This document shows positions 33,214 to 40,495 of a stretch of 64,000 nt of DNA, piece after piece. Made by a program: the position numbers and the translations under genes. The notes beneath the pieces were generated by a model that did no database searches, had not been told where the DNA came from, and saw only the letters and a program-made list of their open reading frames with translations. Where the stretch lies: assembly GCA_910578335.1 (NCBI GenBank), contig CAJTPU010000009.1:70553-134552 (forward strand), given 5' to 3'. The first letter of the stretch is position 1, and every line of letters starts with the position of its first letter. Source of the stretch: an uncultured Lachnospiraceae bacterium (lineage in GTDB: Bacteria; Bacillota; Clostridia; Lachnospirales; Lachnospiraceae).

Positions 33214-34192
33214 GGAAGAACGTGTTAGGCAGAAATTATCACAGGAGGATTTGTGCTATGGCATCTGCGCCGTATCGACGTTGTCGCGGATAGAAACCGG
33301 TATTCAGAAGCCGAGCCTGAAGGTGGAGGAAGCGCTTTTGGAGCGTTTGGGCTGCAGTACGGAAAATTTGGTGTTTTTTGCGAATGAGGATGAAATTATA
33401 AAGCATTCTCTTGAAATCGATATTGGAACTAAACTTATGCATCGGAAAACAGACTTGCAGGAGGAAATGAAAAAGTATGAAAGGCTGATAGCAGAACAGG
33501 GTGCCGCCAGTAATTTGGAAAAACAGTATTACATGATGGTGAAAGCAACATATGACTCATATGTAGAAGGAATATCTTTGGAAGAAGGGTATGCGTTACT
33601 GAAAAAAGCACTTCTTATGACCATGCCTAATTTTAAGGCAAGGGATTTATATGCGATTCGTCTGATGACGCTGACAGAAATTAGTATTTTCAATAATATG
33701 GCTGTTATGCTGTATGAAATGAAAAGAATAGGATTGGCAATGAAATATATGTATTTTCTGGTGGATTATATAGAAAGGGGTAAGCTCGACAAAGAGGTGA
33801 CAATGAAGCGTTATCCTATGTTGTTGGTTAATTTGGCGTTATTGGAAGCAAAAGTGGGAGGTTTTAGGCAAGCATTCTTTTTATGTCAGAAAGGTATTGA
33901 ATTTTGTAAAGAGTATGGAAAACTAGTGCCTTTGGCAGAATTTTACTACTATAGGGCAGTTGCATATGCAAAGTTTGGCGGTATGAGAAAAGCCTTGGAA
34001 AGTTATGAGTATGCAATTTGTCTATGTAAAGTGAGTGATAAAAATAAGTTGGCTGAACAGATGCTGGAAGAGTATCAAAATGTAATTATATATAATAAAC
34101 GTAAAAAGGAATGTCAACATGACCAGCCGGAGGGCAAAGGTCTTCTTCCGCCTTCAAAGGAGCAAAGAAGGAAATCTGACCTGCCAGTGTGA
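33182..34192 (+). CDS. XRE-type regulator with helical-repeat domain (RNPP-like)
   Basis: 336 residues. Helix-turn-helix at about residues 7–60 (IGARIKEERVRQKLSQEDLC, STLSRIETGIQKPS). A long alpha-helical domain follows with TPR-like pairs (LALLEAKVGGFRQAFFLCQKGIEF, YYRAVAYAKFGGMRKALESYEYAI). This resembles RNPP (Rgg/PlcR-like) regulators that bind small secreted peptides re-imported into the cell. The last ~24 residues (from about QHDQPEGKG) are read from DNA antisense to a short signal-peptide gene, so the native C-terminus may have been shorter. Target genes are not known; the opposite-strand peptide gene is the first candidate. Confidence 0.8.
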   Translation: MEIYRIGARIKEERVRQKLSQEDLCYGICAVSTLSRIETGIQKPSLKVEEALLERLGCSTENLVFFANEDEIIKHSLEIDIGTKLMHRKTDLQEEMKKYERLIAEQGAASNLEKQYYMMVKATYDSYVEGISLEEGYALLKKALLMTMPNFKARDLYAIRLMTLTEISIFNNMAVMLYEMKRIGLAMKYMYFLVDYIERGKLDKEVTMKRYPMLLVNLALLEAKVGGFRQAFFLCQKGIEFCKEYGKLVPLAEFYYYRAVAYAKFGGMRKALESYEYAICLCKVSDKNKLAEQMLEEYQNVIIYNKRKKECQHDQPEGKGLLPPSKEQRRKSDLPV

Positions 34193-34226
34193 TAATGCCG
34201 AGTGCAATAATAATAGCTTTTTTCAT
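34086..34226 (-). CDS. Short signal-peptide ORF opposite HTH gene
   Basis: 46 codons. The product begins MKKAIIIALGIITLAGQISF, an evident signal sequence likely ending near PLKA, with a mature part of about 20 residues (EEDLCPPAGHVDIPFYVYYI). An ideal AGGAGG lies eight bases before the ATG, and TATACT with a weak TTCGAA -35 is found further upstream. The reading frame overlaps the 3' 107 bases of the regulator on the other strand. It could be a pheromone precursor for that regulator, or a truncated member of the MKKAI.. Cys-rich family seen at 13247 and 15782. The two options are not resolved. Confidence 0.45.
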   Translation of the reverse strand: MKKAIIIALGIITLAGQISFFAPLKAEEDLCPPAGHVDIPFYVYYI

Positions 34227-34589
34227 TTGTAATACCTCCTAAAAGAATTGATTTACGTTACGAAGTGCAGTATAAAATGAAATGGACATTTTTCGAAGAA
34301 TAGAAATATACAGGAACAATTTTAATGAAATATAGTGGTAAATATCAGAAAGGAAGTATTAGAAAAATGCACTTCAGAGGATTGAAAAGCCAGCCCGGCT
34401 TTCAGATTACGCCAAGGCTGCAGGCGGCGGTAATCATTACCGCCTGCTATGGCGATTTGGCGATAAGCCTCTATCATCAGGGGAACTCTGCGAGTGTGAG
34501 ACGGGAGCGGCAGATAAGGCGAGGGAAGAAGTGGAAGCAGTATTGACTGCGCAGATAAAAAATCATCGTGGGTTGTGGAGCAAATACCA
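34227..34589. other. Gene-poor stretch with hairpins
   Basis: No convincing gene on either strand. It contains the presumed promoter of the short opposite-strand gene and two hairpins: AAAGCC-AGCCC-GGCTTT (34386–34402) and GCAGGCGG...CCGCCTGC (34420–34447), the latter nearly perfect with a three-base bulge. It may be decayed coding DNA; one plus frame reads coherently (ADKAREEVEAVLTAQIKNHRG) but has no start. Confidence 0.4.
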
Positions 34590-34787
34590 TTATTCCAATA
34601 CATCGAAGGCAGTTCCCTTTGCCCACGGGCTGTTTACGTCACAGCGTCCGTGGTGATACTGCCTGCTTATGCTTTCCGGCGCGTTTTCTTCACTGACCTG
34701 AAGCTTCAGACGGCTTTCTTCCGCCTTGCAAAATCCGTCTAGCAGGTTGATAATGTTTTGAATATCAGTAGAATCTGTTTGGGTCAT
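34590..34787 (-). CDS. Conserved small protein with QYHHGRCDV motif
   Basis: 65 residues beginning MTQTDSTDIQNIINLLDGF. The C-terminal half contains SRQYHHGRCDVNSPWAKGTAF, which I recall as a conserved motif of short clostridial proteins, although I cannot name the family. His-His, Cys and Asp together could bind metal. The ATG at 34787 is set by AAAGGAGA seven bases upstream; the longer frame to 34877 lacks support. It has no signal peptide or membrane segment. It is divergent from the DJ-1-like gene. Confidence 0.65.
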   Translation of the reverse strand: MTQTDSTDIQNIINLLDGFCKAEESRLKLQVSEENAPESISRQYHHGRCDVNSPWAKGTAFDVLE

Positions 34788-34937
34788 ACAATCTCCTTTC
34801 ATGGCTGTGCAGTGTTTTCTGCACTTAATATAGCATGGAGATAAAAGAGCTTCAAGGGCGGTTTTGCATTCATCCACACTTTTTGGTATTATATTAGTTA
34901 TGTGAATTTACAATCGGACTGTAAGGAGGAAAATAGT

Positions 34938-35573
34938 ATGAGGAAATTTGCAGTTTTATTATATCCGGACTTTTCTTTGCAGGAGATAACCTGTCTGACG
35001 TCTGCACTGACGGTCTGGTTTGGAGAGAAGATTGATTTCATCGCAAGCGAAAAAAAGGAATATCGGAGCGAAGAAGGTTTGCAAGTGCTTCCGGTCAAAA
35101 CAACGGCGGAAGCAAAGATTACGGACTATGACTGCGTGATTTTGCCGGGGACAATCAATCCGCTGCCTGCGCTGTTTGATGACAGGCTGATTGCATTTAT
35201 ACGGAGTGGAAACGGTTCGGAGGTTGTTTTTGCGGCAATTTCTTCCTCCCCCATTTTGCTATCCAAAGCAGGAATTCTAAAGGGTAAGAAGTTTACTTCG
35301 GGCTATTTTATGCAGATGGCAGACACCTTTGAGTTTGTGGAAAAGGATAACTTCATACACAAAGGAATCGTGGAGGATGGAAACGTTATAACGGGGATTG
35401 GCATGTTTTTCAGAGAATTTGCGGAAGCTGTGCTGAAAAGATTCGGATATGATATTGGCAGCAGCTTTATGCGTGATACGCCGGAAGAATATACGGAGGA
35501 GGAATTGACATTCTATTGGTCTGATGACGACTATCAGGAATTTTTGGAGGAGTTGAAGGAATATACCGCTTAG
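34938..35573 (+). CDS. DJ-1/PfpI-family protein lacking the usual Cys
   Basis: 211 residues. The glutamine-amidotransferase-like fold is indicated by MRKFAVLLYPDFSLQEI, YDCVILPG, and the nucleophile-elbow region FAAISSSPILLSKAGIL. In most DJ-1/PfpI proteins the elbow holds a reactive Cys (A-I-C-x-x-P). Here the aligned position is Ser, so a Cys-based activity is unlikely, while a Ser-dependent or regulatory role remains possible. AAGGAGGAA supports the ATG at 34938 over one at 34902. The C-terminal 40 residues are unusually acidic. Confidence 0.82.
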   Translation: MRKFAVLLYPDFSLQEITCLTSALTVWFGEKIDFIASEKKEYRSEEGLQVLPVKTTAEAKITDYDCVILPGTINPLPALFDDRLIAFIRSGNGSEVVFAAISSSPILLSKAGILKGKKFTSGYFMQMADTFEFVEKDNFIHKGIVEDGNVITGIGMFFREFAEAVLKRFGYDIGSSFMRDTPEEYTEEELTFYWSDDDYQEFLEELKEYTA

Positions 35574-35675
35574 CGGCGGGCATTAAATTTAGTAATTATT
35601 TAGAATTTCTACCTGTAGTCTTAACTATTTTTCGCTATAGTAGGTTGGTGAAAGAAAAAGTACAAGAGGTAGAGT

Positions 35676-36689
35676 ATGAAAGATATTACGTTTGTGGTGC
35701 CGTGTTATAATGCAGAGGCTTATATGAAGCGCTGTCTGGATTCGCTGCTTTTTTGCGGGGAAGAAGGGGAAATCATTATTATTGATGACGGCTCTACTGA
35801 CAAGACAGGGGAAATTGCGGAAGAGTATGCCGCTGTTTATCCCAATATTGTGAGAGTGGTACATAAGACGAACGGCGGGCACGGTTCCGGAATCAATGCG
35901 GGATTAAAAATAGCGTCGGGGCGTTTTTTTAAGGTGGTGGATTCGGACGACTGGCTGGACAGGCATGCCCTGGAGGTGCTGCTGAGGCGCTTAAAGCAGC
36001 AGAAGGACAGCGTGGACATGGTGGTGTGCAATTATGTCTATGACCACTTATATGAAAACAGGCAGAAAACCGTTTGCTTCAGAAATGTTTTTGCACAGGA
36101 AAGAGTGTGCGGCTGGAAGGATATGGGGTTTTTGAGACCGTCTCAGTATCTTGTTATGCACGCTCTTGTTTTCAGGACGGCGCTGCTGCGGGAGAGCGGG
36201 GTAAAGCTGCCCGCGCATACGTTTTATGTGGATAATTTGTTTGCTTATAAGCCGCTGCCATATGTGGAAAGCATTTTGTATCTGGATATTGATTTGTACC
36301 ATTATTTTTTGGGAAGAGAGGACCAGTCGGTCAACGAGGCAAGTTATATGCGGCGCATCGACCAGCAGATAGCGGTTACAAAGCTGGTGGCGGACTGCGT
36401 GGATTTGGAGCGCGTAAAGCAAAAATCCCGCAAGCTGTCCCGATATATGCTGCGCAATATTTCCATTATGATGTCCATATCTTCGATATACCTGTGTATG
36501 ATTGGGACGGCGGAGGCGCTGAAAAAGCGCAGTGCGCTTTGGGAATATGTCAAGAAAAAGGATGTTCTTTTGTACAGGCGGCTTCGGTTTACGACTTTGA
36601 GCGGGCTTACGTGTCTGCCCGGGAAGCTGGGGCGTGCGCTTTTGCTGAAAGGGTATGAAGCGGCAAAGAAGACATGGCAGTTTAGCTGA
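35676..36689 (+). CDS. Glycosyltransferase family 2
   Basis: 337 residues. The GT-A fold is evident from FVVPCYNAEAYMKRCLDSLL, EIIIIDDGSTDKTGEIAEEY and the metal-binding DxD-type VVDSDDWLD, as in WcaA-like transferases. The acceptor region continues to about 220; the remainder is helical with basic stretches suited to membrane contact. It is followed by an NlpC/P60-like gene and a flippase-like membrane gene, so the three may build or modify a surface glycan or glycolipid. Sugar and acceptor cannot be read from sequence. Confidence 0.9.
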   Translation: MKDITFVVPCYNAEAYMKRCLDSLLFCGEEGEIIIIDDGSTDKTGEIAEEYAAVYPNIVRVVHKTNGGHGSGINAGLKIASGRFFKVVDSDDWLDRHALEVLLRRLKQQKDSVDMVVCNYVYDHLYENRQKTVCFRNVFAQERVCGWKDMGFLRPSQYLVMHALVFRTALLRESGVKLPAHTFYVDNLFAYKPLPYVESILYLDIDLYHYFLGREDQSVNEASYMRRIDQQIAVTKLVADCVDLERVKQKSRKLSRYMLRNISIMMSISSIYLCMIGTAEALKKRSALWEYVKKKDVLLYRRLRFTTLSGLTCLPGKLGRALLLKGYEAAKKTWQFS

Positions 36690-36752
36690 AAGAAATTTGA
36701 TTTGAAGGTCAAATGCACGTGCAAGCATGTTTGCTTGACCAATGGAGGCAAA

Positions 36753-37334
36753 ATGGAAAAGATATATATTGCACTTGTGGATACACCGGGTTTTTTTGCC
36801 AATATTATCAGGCTGGCAATACAGAGAGACTATATCCATGTGGTATTATCCATGGATGAGGAGCTGGAGGAAGCGTATAGCGTAGGCAGGAGAAATCCTT
36901 TTATTCCGTGGTTTGCCGGATTTGAAAAGGAGAACAAAAGAAAAATCTGCAGTGCTTTTCCGACTGCGAAATACAGGATTTACAGTCTGGACTGTACGAA
37001 GGAGCAGAAGCAGCGGATAGCGGGCGCTCTACAGGCGTGCTACAAAAAGCGTTTCCGGTTTCACTACTGTATTTGGGGACTGCCCAGCATATTGCTGCAA
37101 AGACCTTTTTATCAGGAGGGGCATTATACCTGTTCTTCTTTTATCGCAAGACTTCTTTCGGCATGTGGGATAGATTTGTTTCACAAACATTTTTCATTAG
37201 TGACGCCTGCGGACTTTTATGATTACAAAAAAGATGATATAATGTTCGAGGGCGCGCTTGCGGACTTTATTGCAAAAAGCCGTCCGGAAAACGCGCGGTA
37301 TCATATTGCAAGAGGAGCCTTGTATGAGGGTTAA
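36753..37334 (+). CDS. NlpC/P60-like (permuted papain-fold) protein
   Basis: 193 residues beginning MEKIYIALVDTPGFFANII. The conserved His is probably in RDYIHVVLSMDEELEEAYSVGRR, and Cys in the GHYTCSSFIARLLSACGID helix, the order seen in permuted YiiX-like NlpC/P60 domains. No signal peptide, so it may act inside the cell on lipids or peptides rather than on cell wall. GGAGG before the ATG at 36753 sets the start; an upstream ATG at 36702 is poorly placed. The 3' end overlaps the next gene by 11 bases, indicating coupling. Confidence 0.72.
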   Translation: MEKIYIALVDTPGFFANIIRLAIQRDYIHVVLSMDEELEEAYSVGRRNPFIPWFAGFEKENKRKICSAFPTAKYRIYSLDCTKEQKQRIAGALQACYKKRFRFHYCIWGLPSILLQRPFYQEGHYTCSSFIARLLSACGIDLFHKHFSLVTPADFYDYKKDDIMFEGALADFIAKSRPENARYHIARGALYEG

Positions 37335-38370
37335 AAAAATTCTGAGCGCGGTGCTGTTTTTGGGACTGGCGGCGCTCACTTTTTATGTTGTGTTTAAAAA
37401 TCAGGACATCGGCGAGCTGCTTCACGCCATTGGGCAGATGCACAAGGGCTATCTGCTTTTGGCGGCGGCGACGGCTGTTTTCTTTGTGTCGGCGGAGGGA
37501 ATACTGATTTGGTATCTTTTGCGCGCTATCGGGGACAAGGCGCGGCTTGTAAGCTGCCTGAAATATTCCTTCACCGGATTTTTTTATTCGGGCATCACGC
37601 CTTCCGCTACCGGCGGGCAGCCCATGCAGCTATATTATATGAACAAGGACGGGCATAAGCTGGCGGACAGTTCGGTGGTGCTGATGAGTGTGGCGACGGC
37701 TTACAAGCTGGTTCTGGTGCTGATGGGAGTCGGTATCAGTATCTTCTGGTGGAAGGATTTGTGCCTTCATCTGGGGGAGTTTTTACCCATTTATTTTCTG
37801 GGGTTGTTTCTCAATGCGCTTTTGGTGGTAATTTTGCTTGCCATCATGCTGAACGGGCAGGGGATGGAAAAATTTATCAAAGCGGCGGAGCGCTTCTGTG
37901 TGCGGCTGCATTTGTTAAAGTCATCTGAAAAACGCGCAGAATCGATACATACCGTGGTCGGGCAGTATCAGGAGACGGTTTCTTTTCTCAAAAACCATGT
38001 GCGGGTGATTGCCTTTCTGGTCGGGTTTACCTTTGTACAACGTTGCAGTGTGTTTGTTCTGACATATTTTGTGTACAAAGGGATGGGGCTTTCCGGCACA
38101 GATGCGTTTACCATTATGGCATTACAGGCGGTGGTCTACATTGCGGTGGATATGCTGCCGCTGCCGGGCTCACAGGGCATTACGGAGCTTATGTACGCCG
38201 CGGTATTTGGCAGTGTATTTGTGGGAGGCAGCCTGACGATTTCCATGTGCGTCAGCAGGGGGCTTAACTTTTACATGCTCCTTATTATCAGTGCCCTTGT
38301 GGCGGCGTACTGTTGGTGGAGCGCAGGGCGGCGTAAGGAGGAGAAAAAGAAGGCGGAAGAAAATGTATAA
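37324..38370 (+). CDS. Flippase-like membrane protein (LPG-synthase TM domain)
   Basis: 348 residues with about eight membrane helices. GFFYSGITPSATGGQPMQLYYM and the later DMLPLPGSQGITELMYAAVFG match the conserved loops of the UPF0104/lysylphosphatidylglycerol-synthase transmembrane family. The LPG-synthase GNAT-like domain is absent, so it is the short flippase-like type, thought to move lipid-linked or glycosylated substrates. AGAGGAG precedes the ATG at 37324. Coupling to the preceding NlpC/P60-like gene and the glycosyltransferase suggests a shared envelope pathway. Confidence 0.88.
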   Translation: MRVKKILSAVLFLGLAALTFYVVFKNQDIGELLHAIGQMHKGYLLLAAATAVFFVSAEGILIWYLLRAIGDKARLVSCLKYSFTGFFYSGITPSATGGQPMQLYYMNKDGHKLADSSVVLMSVATAYKLVLVLMGVGISIFWWKDLCLHLGEFLPIYFLGLFLNALLVVILLAIMLNGQGMEKFIKAAERFCVRLHLLKSSEKRAESIHTVVGQYQETVSFLKNHVRVIAFLVGFTFVQRCSVFVLTYFVYKGMGLSGTDAFTIMALQAVVYIAVDMLPLPGSQGITELMYAAVFGSVFVGGSLTISMCVSRGLNFYMLLIISALVAAYCWWSAGRRKEEKKKAEENV

Positions 38371-38377
38371 AAAACTC

Positions 38378-38406
38378 TTGCAATTTGCCTAAAGATGTGC
38401 TACACT
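38378..38406 (+). promoter_or_regulatory. Promoter of aspS–gat operon
   Basis: TTGCAA at 38378–38383, a 17-base spacer, TACACT at 38401–38406, directly before the T-box. Confidence 0.6.
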
Positions 38407-38411
38407 TCATT

Positions 38412-38704
38412 CCAATAAAGTAAGAAATGCGATGAAAGAGACTCTTGCTGTGAAAAGCGACAGGAATACGGCGTCACCGACTGAGAGCGCCGTTTGTGGG
38501 AAGCAGCGAAGGGAACACTCCGGAGCAGACTGCCTGAAGGGATGCTGTGTAGGGCAGTACGTGACATGCGTTAAATGTGAGAGTGGGTAGACCGGTAAAG
38601 CGCTTTGATGGAGGCGGCGGTTTATCAAGACGGGTGGTACCACGGATGTGCGCTTGTATATTCGTCCCGGAATACAGTTATCTGTATTCCGGGCTTTTTG
38701 TTGT
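38412..38704 (+). promoter_or_regulatory. T-box leader of aspS–gatCAB operon
   Basis: The T-box sequence GGGTGGTACCACGG lies at 38632–38645. It is followed by a 12-bp terminator stem (CCCGGAATACAG / CTGTATTCCGGG, 38666–38693) and CTTTTTG. Stem I has the AGAG bulge and GGGAAGC/GGGAAC elements. The most likely specifier by spacing is GAC at 38528–38530 (Asp); an AAC at 38514–38516 is a less likely alternative. Uncharged tRNA would favour antitermination and raise expression of the AspRS and amidotransferase. The element itself is certain; the specifier is an inference. Confidence 0.9.
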
Positions 38705-38733
38705 TCCGGAATACAAACAAAAAGGAGGCCGCT

Positions 38734-40065
38734 ATGGAATTTTTGTCAGGAGTCAAAGAAAAGGAAACATGGGAATTGTCCGCTTTACTAGCAGAGGATG
38801 CGGCGGGCAGAATGGTGAAAACAAACGGAGCCGTCCATGCTGTTCGTGATATGGGAAGCGTTGCGTTTGTCATGTTAAGGAAGCGGGAAGGACTTTTGCA
38901 GTGTGTGCTGGAAAAGGGCGAAAACGGGATATCCGCAAAGGATTTTAAGGAAGGGCAGGCGCTGGAAGTATGTGGAGTTATGCAGAAAAATGAAAAGGCG
39001 TGCGGCGGTATGGAGATGCTTTTGCGGGAGGTAAAAATTCTTTCGCAGCCGGCGGAGGCAATGCCGATTCCCATATCCAAGTACAAAATGAACATTTCTC
39101 TGGAAACGAATCTGGATATGCGTCCTATTTCGCTCCGCAATCTCAGGGAACGGGCGAAGTTTAAAATACAGGAGGGCGTGGTGCGCGGCTTCCGCGAGTT
39201 TCTTTCCGCACAGGGCTTTACGGAAATCCATACGCCGAAAATAGGTGCGAAGGGAGCGGAGGGCGGCGCCAACATTTTTAAGCTGGAGTACTTTCACAGA
39301 CCTGCTGTCTTGCAGCAAAGCCCGCAGTTTTACAAGCAGATGATGGTGGGCGTGTTTGACAGAGTGTTTGAGACGGCGCCGGTATTCCGAGCCGAAAAGC
39401 ATAACACCAAAAGGCATTTAAACGAATATACCTCGCTGGATTTTGAGATGGGATATATAGACGGATTTGAAGATATTATGGCGATGGAGACCGGCGTGCT
39501 GCAAAATATTATGCGTCTTTTAAAAGAGCAGTACGGAAAGGAGCTGGCGCTTTTGGAGGTTACGCTGCCAAAGACGGAGCAGATTCCATGTGTCCGCTTT
39601 GACGAGGCAAAGCGGCTGGCGGCTGAAAAATATGACCGTCCTATCCGCAATCCTTACGATTTAGAGCCGGAGGAGGAAATTCTTATCAGCCGCTACTTCA
39701 AAGAAGAATATGACGCGGACTTTGTGTTCGTCACGCACTATCCCAGCAAAAAGCGCCCCTTCTACGCGATGGATGACCCGTCGGATAAGACTTTTACCCT
39801 GAGCTTTGACTGTCTTTTCCGCGGCATGGAAATCACCACAGGCGGACAGCGCATCCACGATTACAAAATGCTGCTTGAAAAAATCGCCGCCCGCGGCATG
39901 ACCGAGGAAGGCATGGACGCATACCTGCTTGCATTTAAACACGGCATGCCGCCCCACGGAGGCTTAGGAATCGGACTGGAGCGCCTCACCATGAAGCTAA
40001 TCGGTGAAGACAACGTCCGCGAAACCACCCTGTTTCCCCGCGATATGAGCCGGCTGGAGCCGTAA
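38734..40065 (+). CDS. aspS: Archaeal-type (non-discriminating) aspartyl-tRNA synthetase
   Basis: 443 residues, too short for the GAD-containing bacterial AspRS (about 590) and matching archaeal/eukaryal AspRS length. An N-terminal OB fold precedes the class II core: motif 2 in FETAPVFRAEKHNTKRHLNEYTSLDFEM and motif 3 in GGLGIGLERLTMKL. Immediate linkage to gatC, gatA and gatB implies that it charges tRNA(Asn) with Asp for transamidation. AAAGGAGG precedes the ATG at 38734; longer frames run into the T-box. An AsnRS-like origin is the main alternative, less likely given the context. Confidence 0.88.
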   Translation: MEFLSGVKEKETWELSALLAEDAAGRMVKTNGAVHAVRDMGSVAFVMLRKREGLLQCVLEKGENGISAKDFKEGQALEVCGVMQKNEKACGGMEMLLREVKILSQPAEAMPIPISKYKMNISLETNLDMRPISLRNLRERAKFKIQEGVVRGFREFLSAQGFTEIHTPKIGAKGAEGGANIFKLEYFHRPAVLQQSPQFYKQMMVGVFDRVFETAPVFRAEKHNTKRHLNEYTSLDFEMGYIDGFEDIMAMETGVLQNIMRLLKEQYGKELALLEVTLPKTEQIPCVRFDEAKRLAAEKYDRPIRNPYDLEPEEEILISRYFKEEYDADFVFVTHYPSKKRPFYAMDDPSDKTFTLSFDCLFRGMEITTGGQRIHDYKMLLEKIAARGMTEEGMDAYLLAFKHGMPPHGGLGIGLERLTMKLIGEDNVRETTLFPRDMSRLEP

Positions 40066-40126
40066 ACAGGAACAGGTTGAAACCGGCTCATGTCACGGTG
40101 AGATTCTAAGCCGGCTGGAGCCGTAA
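40048..40126 (+). repeat. 18-bp direct repeat at aspS 3' end
   Basis: AGCCGGCTGGAGCCGTAA occurs at 40048–40065, where it contains the aspS stop codon, and again at 40109–40126. The 43 bases between contain an inverted partner (ACCGGCTCATG). It looks like a local duplication of the gene end. Confidence 0.75.
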
Positions 40127-40153
40127 CCCCATTTTTAAATAAGGAGAAGGATA

Positions 40154-40447
40154 ATGGCAAATAAAATTACAGACGAAACCATTGCATACGTAGGCATTCT
40201 TGCCAAACTGGAGCTTTCGGACGAGGAGAAGGAAGCAGCCAAAAAGGACATGGCGGATATGCTGGATTATATTGATAAATTGAATGAACTGGACACGGAG
40301 GGTGTGGAGCCCCTGTCCCATGTATTTCCTGTGGAAAATGTATTCCGCGAGGATGTGGTGACAAATGGGGATTGCCGCGGCGACATTCTGCAGAATGCGC
40401 CCGGTGAGAAAGACGGCATGTTCAAGGCTCCGAGGACGGTAGAATAG
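40154..40447 (+). CDS. gatC: Asp/Glu-tRNA amidotransferase subunit C
   Basis: 97 residues. TIAYVGILAKLELSDEEKE, MLDYIDKLNELDTEGVEPLSH and NVFREDVV are characteristic of GatC, which wraps the GatA–GatB interface and stabilises the complex. AAGGAGAAGG precedes the ATG. It is second in the operon after the AspRS and upstream of gatA. Confidence 0.96.
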   Translation: MANKITDETIAYVGILAKLELSDEEKEAAKKDMADMLDYIDKLNELDTEGVEPLSHVFPVENVFREDVVTNGDCRGDILQNAPGEKDGMFKAPRTVE

Positions 40448-40495
40448 GGAAAAGACTGCAATGTGCGCAAAAGCGGCGCAGAAATGAGGTGACAT

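Noticed and set aside
34325..34546. 73-residue frame in the region after the short signal-peptide gene
   Set aside because: No ribosome site, composition unlike a folded protein, and hairpins run through it.
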